Origin: Stratiolaelaps scimitus
Lineage: Eukaryota > Arthropoda > Arachnida > Mesostigmata > Laelapidae
Length of the DNA: 64,000 nt
Assembly (NCBI GenBank): GCA_019614645.1
Contig: JABWDB010000035.1
Span: forward strand, 3,534,001-3,598,000
Direction: 5' to 3'
The position numbers and the translations under genes are program-made. Under the pieces are notes generated by a model. That model was not told the DNA's origin. It saw nothing but the letters and a program-made list of their open reading frames with translations, and ran no database searches. Below are positions 35,696-46,100 of this stretch, one piece after another (position 1 is the stretch's first letter; every line of letters starts with the position of its first letter).

Positions 35696-38600
35696 AGTAA
35701 CATAACATAACATAACATAACATTTGCGGTTTATTTCCGGAACTGCAATTTTACAATGCTTAAGTTCTCGATTAAAAAATAGGGTAAAAGTAAGAGTGTA
35801 TTATCACCAAATTGTTCATGCAATTACGATTTCACAATTATAATAGATTATTCTGTCAACAGATATTTACATTCACTCAAATTATTTACAATTCACAATA
35901 TTCAGGGTATCTAGTTCACACAATTATATAACATTATAACTGCAATATTTTCTTTATCTCCTTGGCAAACTTCCTGGTAGATGTGAGCTCCCTAACCTCC
36001 TTCGGGAGCGAGCTCCAAACCAACGGCATCTGATAAGCCAGAGACTGGCAAGTAGTTACCCTGACGGCTGTAGGTAGTACAAACTCTGTTGCCCGGCGAG
36101 AAGTTTTTCTGTCGACGGCCACAATGGGGAACGCGACATCGGACGGTATTATACCCTTGATCATTTTGAAAGCCAGAATCGCGGTGGAAACCTGACTTAA
36201 CTTATCCACGGTGAGGAGTTTGTACCTGCCATAGAGATCGGTAACAGACTCTCTGCGGGACCTTCCAAACACTGCTCGAAGTGCATCACTTTGAATTACT
36301 CTCCCTCTACCTACTACCTCTTTATATCCATTGCCCCAGATGGACATGACATATCCCAACGTCGGTATTAGCAAGGAATTGTAGACAAGCAAGAGGCAAT
36401 TCTTCGGAAATCCAAGCTCTCGAAGACGTCGAATGCGAGCAATTACAGCGTAGCATTTAGGAGTGATAGCTCTCAAATGGGCAGACCATTTGAGATGCTT
36501 ATGCAACAAAAGACCGAGGCATTTAGCCGTATCCGATAACGACACCTGCTCACCACAAAATAAAACTGAGTCTACCGGTCTCCTTCTCTGAGGTGTACAA
36601 AACAGAGTAAGGCAGGTTTTCCCCGCATTGACGACTAGACCAAATCTCCCAAAAATCTTTACTACATACTCTACTTTCTCTATCGCAAGCAGTAACTCTG
36701 TTTGGTCCGCCGATGGTCTGATGCGAAACAGGAGTGTCGTGTCGTCTGCGTACGTAATTGTCTTACAGGGAACAACCTTCGCTATCTTTAATAAGATAAA
36801 ATTAATCAGAATGATAAACATAAAGGGCCCCATGATGGACCCCTGTGGAGTCCCAATGTTAAGGACTTCCCAAGACGATGTCACCGACCCAACTTTCACG
36901 GCCTGCCGCCTGTCCATCAGATACGACCTGAACCAGCATAACACCATGTCGTTGCATCCAAGATGTTCGAGCATTTGCAAGAAGAGGGAGTGACGTAAAC
37001 AGTTGAACGCCGCCGCTATATCCAAGAAAACCCCGAGGCACAGGTACTTGGATTCCAGCGCTGTAGACACTTCGTGGCATAAATGCGCAAGGGCCAAGTC
37101 GGTTGAGCGGGACTTGCGAAAACCAAATTGGCATGGTGAGAAGAAGTTCAGGGCAGAGAGATGTCGATCTAAACTCACAGTAACAATCTTCTCAATGACC
37201 TTAGATAAGTAATCAACTAACGATATGGGTCGATAGTTGCCGACTAGTTTCCGATCACCTTTATTTTTAAACAACGGAATAACCCATGCATCTTTCAGCT
37301 TACGGGGAAAAGACCCAGTACGAAGAGATAGGTTGATGAGATGAGTTAGTGGGCGCGCCAAGACAATAGAAGATACTTTTATCAACCGACTTGGAATACC
37401 AGTTACGCCAACGCCCCACGAGGCCTTCGTAACTTCCATAATCCTCTGTACCTCAAATTCCTTGACTACCGGAAAAGTAAAAGTTCTCTTAGGAAACGGC
37501 CAGATAGTTTCAAGTTCCTGGCTGATATCATCCTCCAATTGAATGCCAGATACCGTCTTCGTTCCTACCGACGCAAAATGTCTATTGAGCTCATCTGCGA
37601 CGGCCTGAGGTGTCTCCAGAATACCTGTGGGGATCTCCAGCGCTCGCGGAAGCCCAGCAATCTTATTAGTTCTACCACAGGACGAGTTGATGAACTTCCA
37701 CAGCTGCGTGGAATTCCCTTTAAAGCTAGTGAAGCGTCTCTTATAAAATGAGAAACGGTCCCGCCGAAGAGCACGCCTATATCTAAGAAGACAACGATAA
37801 TAGGCTGATTTCGACTCTAGTGACTTGTCACGGAGATGCCGGCGATAAGCTTTATTGACTGAAAGCCTTAATCGACGGAGGCCTGGGGAAAATTTAAATC
37901 TACTATGGGGACTCGACTCAGAACAGGTGGTCGGGGTAAAACTACTATTATATACCCTGTTAAGCACGTGACCAAAACAATCGAGAGCAGTGTCAGCGTC
38001 GTTTGCATCATATACACTAAGCCAACTGAGCTTGCATAACCGCTCTTTGAAGAGCAGGACGCTCTCCTTGTCGTGTGTTATCCTCTCATCTGGTGTTTCG
38101 GACAGTGCACTCCTAGGACTAGCGGAGATTCTGCCCGCGACCGTAATGATAACCGGGTAGTGATCAGAGAACAACGGCGTGCGCCAGACCACAGGAGAGA
38201 TATCAAGGAAATCTTCGCAGTTCTTAATAGCTATGTGATCAATGCATGTGCCAGATCTGGGACGAGTTACCTTATCGATGATAAGTTGGAAGTCTCTAGA
38301 GGAAAAAAACGTCGAGTAACTATCACCCGTCAACGATCTCGCCATAAGATTGACGTTCGAGTCGCCCAAAACGATGCATGGCAGTGTAGAACCAACTGGA
38401 AGAATCTCCTCCAGTCCGTCAAGGAGCCTCTCACAGGCAAGGAAGTGATTTGAGTAGAAGCCAATAATGTGTCCCTCAAAGCTACTCTTCCTGATATGTG
38501 CTTTCACTACCTGCACCGTGCCAAGTGGGATCGATATCCTAATAGTACATATGTTCACTAAGGTTCGAAGACGACTCCAGCGACTCAAGGATCCGTGAAG

Positions 38601-38822
38601 TGATGAAGCTGAGAATCTACGTTTGAATTTCTCTGAGTAAAACCTACTTAATAGCAATGCTACTGCTAAATCATGTGCCAAGACTCCTAACTTCGTAGGA
38701 CACCCGGGTGAGTAGCGACCCGCTATTCTGGGCGCATAGAAAAATGGGCGTAAGACAGAGCGCAACGAAGGCAATTTTTGTCGTCTTTTTTTTGTCACTT
38801 CCAAACACTCAAAATCAATGGG
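35696..38822 (-). mobile_element. Non-LTR retrotransposon (CR1/L2/Jockey-like) with one long ORF, in an intron of the PEP-synthase-like gene
   Basis: A minus-strand frame of 956 codons (35934-38804). The N-terminal third contains apurinic-endonuclease motifs (VLGDSNVN and FSDHYPVII). It is followed by reverse transcriptase with KNKGDRKLVGNYRPISLVDY, GTPQGSIMGP and the catalytic TYADDTTLLF box, then a C-terminal region lacking RNase H. The 3' untranslated end carries CTTAAGCATTGT, AATAAACCGC and five pentanucleotide units (AACAT on the plus strand, 35699-35723). The endonuclease seems to lack its first conserved part, so the copy is probably 5'-truncated although the remaining frame is intact. 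Clade assignment is by motif style only. Confidence 0.92.
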
Positions 38823-39855
38823 TCACAAACAAACCACGATAGCATTTCATTAGAATAACAATGATAAATTATTCAGTCACTTACGAATTAATCTGCATAG
38901 GCGAATAAGGTAAGGCATTACACTAATAATAGATAAACAAAAAAAGATCCGTTGCGAACATACACAGCGATGAGTTTAACGTGAACCCGACGAATATCGG
39001 AAGCGAGGACTTCTTTGAGGTCTCCATTGAAGGCCACTCTCCATCTTCTCATTGGATGGATGCAGCTGATTCGCAGACCTCCGGATACAAAGTGTTCCTC
39101 ATTGGATGAGTCCACCTGAACTGGCTGAGGCAAGCAGAACGAGCGGCCAGAACGTAGTCGAACGTACATGCTAACGATTGCCCGGCCTAACCAATTTATT
39201 ATTTGGATAACAGTTAGTTATGAGCTGGAAACAAAAACGTTGCAATCGCACAAATACGTGCAGACGGTTGGCAAACCGCTTCTTGTAGCTAGTGACAATG
39301 ACACAACAAAGGTCGATAGAAGTTTGAACGAGATTTAACTGAGGTATGGCCAGTTGTGTCCTTATTTTCGGTTTGGCTTGACATTATTTGAACCAGTGCA
39401 ATTTCTAGCTGAAATTCTAAAACTTTCAAGAGGGAAGGTTCTGACAGCTGCCTGTCGAACAAAATCGCAAGCATTCTACAGTTTAGCAAGGCATTGATGT
39501 CGAGTCCCACGCCCGAAATTCACTGCGTCCATACCTGAGCCCATTTCAAACTACTCACCATCTGGTTGACGTTGTATTGACGCCAGCAGTATTTGACCCT
39601 TCGCATTTTGGCCAAATATTTGAATCGAGTCACTATTGAATTTCGGGTCTTCTGCCGAACCGTCCTTAGTTCGGCGGGGCAATTCTTCTTTAAACTCTTC
39701 CGGTGGTATAATGGTACCGTTCGTAACAGGATCGGGCGAAAGGATGTCATACAGTTCGCTGAATCGGCCCCGCTTGAGAATAGGCTGCCAAATGTAGAGC
39801 GCTACCCGATATATAAAATACAGGACCAGCTCAATAGGCCCCATCGTTCTGTTTC

Positions 39856-40500
39856 TGAGGAGTAAACGTAACAGAGAATAGTTTATAGATTTTAAACTCA
39901 AAGCGAATGTCCGTATGAACGATTCGTTTTAGTGATGTGGTCATTAATTTGTATGTAATAACATGCATGCGTTTATCCGCCTCCCAAGGATCGGAAAGTG
40001 GTACGGGTGCGATTATCGTTTAGGCTATAAAGTTCTGTGCTTATTTGTGTTTTATTTTACTTACAACCTTCGAGGGTAGGAGTTTAAATTTAAAAAATAA
40101 AAAACTTACACCGTGTGGGTTTATTAATAAAGCCGGTAACTTGCAGTTACCGTCGCTACCATTATTGAGTACAGGACTATAATGTTATACGTTAACAATA
40201 ACATATAGATTGAGGAATATATACATATGCATACGCACTATATATAATGTATCACATATATATGGTGCTGTATATACCAAGTTAATTGAATGTGGTTTCA
40301 TAATATATATATATATATATATGTGTGCGTAGCTCGCATCCTTGTCTCTTTGCCCAAGGATTGTTTGCTATCCATGAGTCTTCGCTATTTTGCGTATATA
40401 ATCGGTAAACAGTTCTGTTGTCTTTTCGGTGCTCCTGCTTCTTATTTTCTTTTCCTGTCTACCATACAGAAGCACACATCCTCGATCACCCCGCGCACCT
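39856..40500. other. Gap upstream of the PEP-synthase-like gene
   Basis: Contains the likely promoter and possibly an untranslated exon of the gene, since a good acceptor (CTCCTCAG) ends just upstream of 39855. TA microsatellites lie near 40304. No coding exon was recognised. Confidence 0.4.
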
Positions 40501-40687
40501 AAAGGTTTTTCGGGCTGACTCTCAGCCGACATTTAACGTCCACGGTACAACTGCTTTTTAGCATTGCTTCGTAAGACGGGCCCCTTTAAATGCAAATGTG
40601 CAACGGTGGGGATCGAATCCGCGCACCTACGTGTCTCCTCTGATTGCAATGCGCACACGAATGCACAACCGGGCCACCGGGCTCGGC
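40501..40687 (-). repeat. SINE family B with perfect 14-bp target-site duplication
   Basis: CACCCCGCGCACCT occurs at 40487-40500 and 40688-40701, exactly flanking a 187-bp element. On the minus strand it has a tRNA-like head (CGAGCCCGGTGGCC), a box-B-like GGATTCGATCCCC, and a 3' end with GGCTGAGAGTCAGCC followed by GAAAAACC. The perfect duplication indicates a fairly recent insertion. Confidence 0.92.
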
Positions 40688-40811
40688 CACCCCGCGCACC
40701 TACCTCTTCAATTCAATATATATATATATATATATAACAAAGGCAGAGACTGTCTCTGCACTCGGCGTAAGATAGGCGCCTCCAGGTGCGACTGCAGCTT
40801 TTGAAGCCCTC

Positions 40812-41309
40812 GTGAATGAGTTAAATAAGAGTAGTAGTGTACAACGCACTGTATCGTATGCAGCTGTTAGTAGCAAACTGTGTGCTCATAAAATGAACAA
40901 CAACAACAAGGGATATCAACTAACATTTCTTTCTCCACGAAGCTACTCTCGGCCATGTCTATGGCAGAATTATAAAACACCACACCGTTGTCTACAATTT
41001 AGAGGATGCAAGTTGTCAAGTTCTTGTCGAGTTTGCTGTAGAATGGAACGAACTTTGAACGTTGGTGGGCGGCAGCCGGAGCCTGGCAGAGAAATATTAT
41101 TCACGCTGTCCACGGATAATAAGATTATGAATAACCCATGGCTAGACAACGTGGGTCGTAATGTAAGACCTAAAAGCCTAACCTATAACGATGGAAACCT
41201 CTCGACAATTATGGTAACTGTCGGCGGTATTATTTTGGTCCTGTGGTTAATTAAAATAATAAAAAAAAGGCTTGCCGGGGTTTACCTTAGGGTCGTGCGA
41301 GATAAATAG
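40812..41309 (+). CDS. Uncharacterised 165-codon ORF with a C-terminal hydrophobic segment
   Basis: An uninterrupted ORF whose C-terminal third contains a membrane-segment-like stretch (TIMVTVGGIILVLWLIKII) followed by basic residues. No family is recognised and no splice context supports it. It may be a chance ORF; it is listed because of its length and the single clear hydrophobic segment. Confidence 0.2.
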   Translation: MNELNKSSSVQRTVSYAAVSSKLCAHKMNNNNKGYQLTFLSPRSYSRPCLWQNYKTPHRCLQFRGCKLSSSCRVCCRMERTLNVGGRQPEPGREILFTLSTDNKIMNNPWLDNVGRNVRPKSLTYNDGNLSTIMVTVGGIILVLWLIKIIKKRLAGVYLRVVRDK

Positions 41310-41482
41310 ACAATGTTGCGAAGCGACAACGTCGCACAAACAGGTGCGATGTAAGAGCAGGTAGGATTAGATTCGTGTCACATTTTTTTGAGTTCTTAAC
41401 TTCGATAATTCAGGGGGAGACACATAGAGACGAATATCGAGAGGATATAACATCCATTAGTTATTACTTGATTACTTTCTAT

Positions 41483-41582
41483 CCTAGAGGGGAACAGCTG
41501 AGGGTCAGCTCGAAAACAAAAAATATCCTAGAGGGGGAATACAAGGGGGAACAGCTGAGGGTCAGCTCGAAAAAAAACAGTC
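41483..41582 (+). repeat. Truncated retroposon with two tails and a 14-bp target-site duplication
   Basis: TGATTACTTTCTAT occurs at 41469-41482 and again at 41583-41596. The 100 bp between contain two copies of GGAACAGCTGAGGGTCAGCT, each followed by CG and an A-rich run. The hairpin-forming motif matches the 3' end of SINE family B, so this is a severely 5'-truncated insertion with a duplicated tail. Confidence 0.8.
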
Positions 41583-41652
41583 TGATTACTTTCTATTCAG
41601 TTGCATTAGCTCTTGGCTTTTATTTATTATTAGTTATTCCAAGAAAAGGTAA

Positions 41653-41738
41653 ACGTAAAGCTATATTGGTTTATTAAACGAGCTGCAATTGCACAATGCT
41701 TAAGCTTTCTTATATGTCATCACCCGCGGTGTGACTAA
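41653..41738 (-). repeat. SINE family A tail, truncated
   Basis: Matches the 3' half of the 34.8 kb copy (CTTAAGCATTGTGCAATTGC and a TTTAATAAACC-like tail on the minus strand) but lacks the tRNA-like head. Confidence 0.7.
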
Positions 41739-42390
41739 AGCATTATTGCTGAGCATATATATATATATGATAGGTTACGTTATCAAACTTTGGGCCTTCT
41801 AGCAAGCTAGAAGACTTCAAGCATTTTTGAACAATTTCCGCCACATCCCCTTGGACCAGGCAGCATCAGTAGCGATATTTTGACCGTGAAACATGCACCA
41901 ACGCTAATCCAAATTGGTAATGATCACAATGACGTTCTTATACATTTAACTTGGTTGTCCACTATCCGGCGTACGCAGACGGAGCGCTAAGGTACACGCA
42001 CAGTCGCATCTATAACAGTATGGTTACACCGGTTCCGATTCAGAGTGTCCGCACTCTAAAGGCCTCTCGCAACAAGTGACGAAACAGCGAAGATTCGTGT
42101 ATATCATATCGATATGTCTGGCACTCGACGACTGTAAATGTTAGTATACACGAGAACTACGTAAATAACTGCCAGCACTTAGTGTTCCTTGGCCGCGAGC
42201 AGCAGCATTGCAAGCGCGGCTCAAAATACTCCTGCTGCCATTTTCGTTGCATGTGAGGGTTGCCTGGCCCAGCTAACCATGTAACTAGCGACGATCTAGA
42301 AATAGCCCGGAGGAGGCGGCGGTGGTTTACACAGAGGCCGAAGCGCTGTGTCGTAGGACCTATGTAGCTACATAGTAAGAATGAGTCAGA
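41739..42390. other. Gap before the tRNA gene
   Basis: No exon or repeat recognised beyond a short TA run near 41756. Confidence 0.4.
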
Positions 42391-42463
42391 GCCCTCGTGG
42401 CCCAACGGATAAGGCATCGGTCTCCTAAACCGGGGATTGCGGGTTCGAGTCCCGCCGAGGGTA
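42391..42463 (+). tRNA. tRNA-Arg-CCT: tRNA-Arg (anticodon CCU)
   Basis: A 73-base cloverleaf. Acceptor stem GCCCTCG pairs with CGAGGGT (G-U at the end, as in other animal tRNA-Arg-CCU), with discriminator A. Box A is within TGGCCCAACGG and box B is GGTTCGAGTCC. The anticodon loop CTCCTAA has CCT at 42424-42426. No intron. A run of seven T downstream at about 42467 serves as the pol III terminator. Confidence 0.97.
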
Positions 42464-43063
42464 GAATTTTTTTAGAAACACACTCACACGGCAACGTTTC
42501 GATAAAGATCGTCGTTGTGCCGCTGGCTATCGTGCTGTTGGAACTCGTTTTGCAAGAGTTTCGTTATGTGTGTCAGGGCAAAGGACTACGATGAGTCCAA
42601 CTTGAACTCGTATATGTAAATAATGCAGTAATGTTTGCGCCAGATGTCAACACATTGGAGAGAATGCACTCGATCAATATCACTCGGTCAGAACCCAGTT
42701 CCCAGTCTGCCATCAAACCTATACATGTTTATTCTTAGAAAGGGATGTTTACACAAACTGACTAACCCGCTGCACGTTTTACTGTTTGCTGTTTTGTATG
42801 ATATTTATACTGCTGAATCAGCTATATACAACACAATACCGTATGAATAAATAATAAGATTTACATAGTAATACCTAACGGTTAAGTGTTGACGCGTGTC
42901 GGATAGAGATGGAGCTGAGGTTGGTCAATTAAAAAACTGTGAAAAAACGTGAACAATATTGACAAAGCGCATATAACCCCGGTATCACCAACAGGATAAG
43001 TTTTTGAAGCAGTGCTGCACAGCGGTACCGAGGCCTGCCATGGAAAGTTAACTGAGGATCAGC

Positions 43064-43103
<40 letters not shown>

Positions 43104-46100
43104 CCTCTAACAAACGTATGCAAAATGGGCTTGTACTGATTCGGAAAATGCAAAGATGAACTGTGCTCATTAGTTAATTTCATCTATATTTAAAGAGCGT
43201 CACCCTTGCATACGTCCGTGTTCACCAACGTGTTGTCTGTTCTATATTATAAGTGACCGCCACATTAATGCATCGTTTCAATGGTTCATCTATTTGTAAT
43301 TCCAACACAGACTTTATATTAAGGCGAGCGCGCGCCATCTGCCATCAAGATAAGAGTTTGGGGAGTTCTGCCTGGCATATGGTAGTACCCTTGGGTCATG
43401 AGTTTACCCACTCTAGAGGAAGTTGCCATTATCCACGTAGGTTTTATTTACGGGCATCAGTCGAGTGAACTTCGTAAAAATCAACCAAGCTGCGGCAACG
43501 ATATTTTGCCAACAGACCAATCGGTTAATTTAAGACTCGGCGAGTTAATTATATTCGTGGTTCTTTTGTATTCGTGCCTCTTGAAAAGAATGATGTAACG
43601 CAAACTGAAATTGTAAACGGCGAACCCTCTTAATATATTTTCATCGAATGTTTGGACAGAACAAACCCGTTGCATGGTACTTCGAGCAAATACAAGAGAT
43701 GGCTGCGAGAAAATATAAGAGATTATTTGATGCGTGACCCTAAAGATCAGAGGGACGTCGGAACTTAACGTTCTATGAGCAGAGGGTGTCGGATTATATG
43801 TATATATATATAAAAATGTCCTTTTATTGGTACCAGCCCAACTCGGCCGTAACTCTTGCAGGAGGAACAGCTCCTGGACGAAATCCTGGACATTGCTGCC
43901 CACACACATGTTCGCTATTTTACGCTGCAGCTGCCGCTGGACGTTTCGTCCAACTGAGTCATCACAGGAATTCTTATATAGTACACGTTATATTCTACTA
44001 CAACGATTGCTTGCAAAAACCAACATATGTTTTTGAAATCAGTAATATTCCCCATTGTTACATGAACTACTGTTAAAGAGAGGACACAACAACGGCATTG
44101 TTCATCTTGTTCATTATATTGAATATAACTGACGTCGAATCTATGCTTCCAGTGCGCTGTGATAGAATCTCGAATTTGTCAAAATTCCAACGTGATCTGA
44201 ACAGAAGCACCCGGTCAACGATACACGTTGAAAATAGCAGCAGAAAAATAAAACAATTCTGATTTTAGCCATCACGAAATTGCGGATCAGATGGCGCCAT
44301 CAGAGATAACAGGAGTGCACTCCATGCATCTGTGTCCAATCTTTGTTTGCCCAGTAACGAAACGAACGAAACGCTTCATCATTCACAGAAGTGCAGCTTC
44401 GTGAAAACGGGTTCAACGGGCAACATAAGCAGCTGTTGGCTAATCGAATAGCTTTCTTATAATCGCTCAATCGTGCGCTGCGACCACCAGATAGATATCA
44501 CGATACTAGAGGAAAAAATCGGGTTTTATGGCCAGCCAAATATTAGATATTGTCTCTTGTTACATTCACTCCTATAAATGTCATAGAGCGCGTCGACAAC
44601 ACAGCTATAAAATCGAAGTAATTGATGCGTACGTATTACATAAAGGGTGAATGCAGAGACGGTAGACACCGACACTGTTCTGTCCGCTATACAGATATAG
44701 AGTGTCCGTTAATCGGCCGCAACGCGCGGCCGTCCACACGCCGTCGAACTAGCGCTGCATGTATGTGACTCGGTCATTTTTAGGACGAAAGGATAATCAA
44801 CTTTGACCAACAGAATGGATTTCTCTTAAAAAGGTCACCCTCCCCATACCCCAACAGCGATGTGAGCCGAACAGGTAATTGGCCATTTGATCGATCTATG
44901 GAAGAAAGACATAGTTTGTCAAAACAGAACAGAAGAAAAAAACACCACCGAGCAAATAGCAGTAAACGGTTCGCATGTGCCGATATGAAATATGCGTTAC
45001 TACGTGACATCGCCGTCCACCGGGCGGCATGGCGCTGTTTTCGTAGTCTACGTCAAGTCACCTGCATATGTAGATTCGGTGTACCAAAGTTAGTGGATAG
45101 TTCCGACTGTTTCGGGGTGAGCTATCGACCAATCGAATTGAAGACACACACCTGATGGGAGACTGAACTAGACAGGCCTGGTAACCAGTGTTGCCTTAAA
45201 AGTATCGCGGCCATGTTATCTGGACATATCGATGTAGCTCGGGTAGGTAATCACCTGGACATGTTGGAGATCTACTGATTCGTGCATTGTGGGAACATTT
45301 GAAACATTATGATCATTACAGATGGTTATCTAGAGGATGCGCTCAGAAACGCTGTTGTATTTTGCGATGGAGCTGTTCGAGCGGTGAACAGCTCGAAATT
45401 GTATTCATATAACATCCATGTTATCTCATTGATAAAGAGTTGCCTAGACACTTTGCATCGAGCATTTTTACCACGAATGTAAAACTTGCCGGACTGACCA
45501 GTGAGCAGCTCGCGATCACGCAGCTTGTACAGTTACCCGAAATACATATCATCATACGAAGCAATTATACCCGTTGCAATTCATCCGTCAATCAGTGAGA
45601 CACGTCATTATCAGAAGCGTACGAACACAAACACACACCAACATGTACATTGCTGTTATGTAAACGCACCCGAGTGCCTACGACTAGCGACTGCTGCCCG
45701 AAACACCACCTCTCGTTAGCGCTTTTCACATCAGTCTTTCCCTCTCTTGCGATATATATATATATATATATATACATATATAGTATATGGCATTTCAACC
45801 AAGTGAAACTCTCCTCGTCCAATCCTCTGCTGGAAGGCTAGCACGACTTTGCCATGACAGAAATAAAGAGTGGAAGGGATTTGTAAAGGAGCGATCAACG
45901 TGGAGCGACCATAGTCTCGGATGAAATCACGGCGGGCAGGAGATGTAGAATCGGGACAGCGACATGGTGGCACGATGAAAGATGTGGACCGCTGTGAACG
46001 AAATGGTAAAAAAAAAAAGGGACTGACAATTCTACAAATATGACATTCGTATTATCTTCACTAGTGGCCACTAATCATGATCTCATTGGGTGACGTTTTG

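Larger units (their letters stand above)
22526..39855 (-). pseudogene. Phosphoenolpyruvate synthase-like (rifampicin phosphotransferase-like) gene, about 24 exons, disrupted
   Basis: The family pairs an ATP-grasp (PPDK N-terminal) domain with a swivelling phosphohistidine domain. Exons, 5' to 3': 39559-39855 (ATG at 39844), about 38966-39186, 35195-35471, 34643-34808, 33418-33568, 33095-33228, 32453-32598, 31804-32046, 31083-31230, 30213-30333, 29728-29876, 29232-29362, 28392-28461, 27243-27341, 26912-27076, 26483-26623, 26072-26159, 25438-25682, 24884-25044, 24496-24622, 23819-24000, 23405-23545, 22993-23092, 22526-22662. Landmarks: an N-terminal membrane anchor (ELVLYFIYRVALYIW), GGKGSSLAILTQ, RYAVRSSACGEDSEETSAAG, VVQEMVASEVSGVMFTVDP, MLQARPVT, EEHGHRCMRE, and the phosphohistidine motif GGLISHGAVVAREYGLP split across the last two exons. 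Lesions: TAG at 33504-33506, TAA at 32536-32538, a phase clash between the exons at 33418 and 33095, and a 1-base loss in exon 23819-24000. The link from exon 2 to exon 3 is unresolved and a small exon may be missing. The exons sum to about 1,275 codons. Confidence 0.9.
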
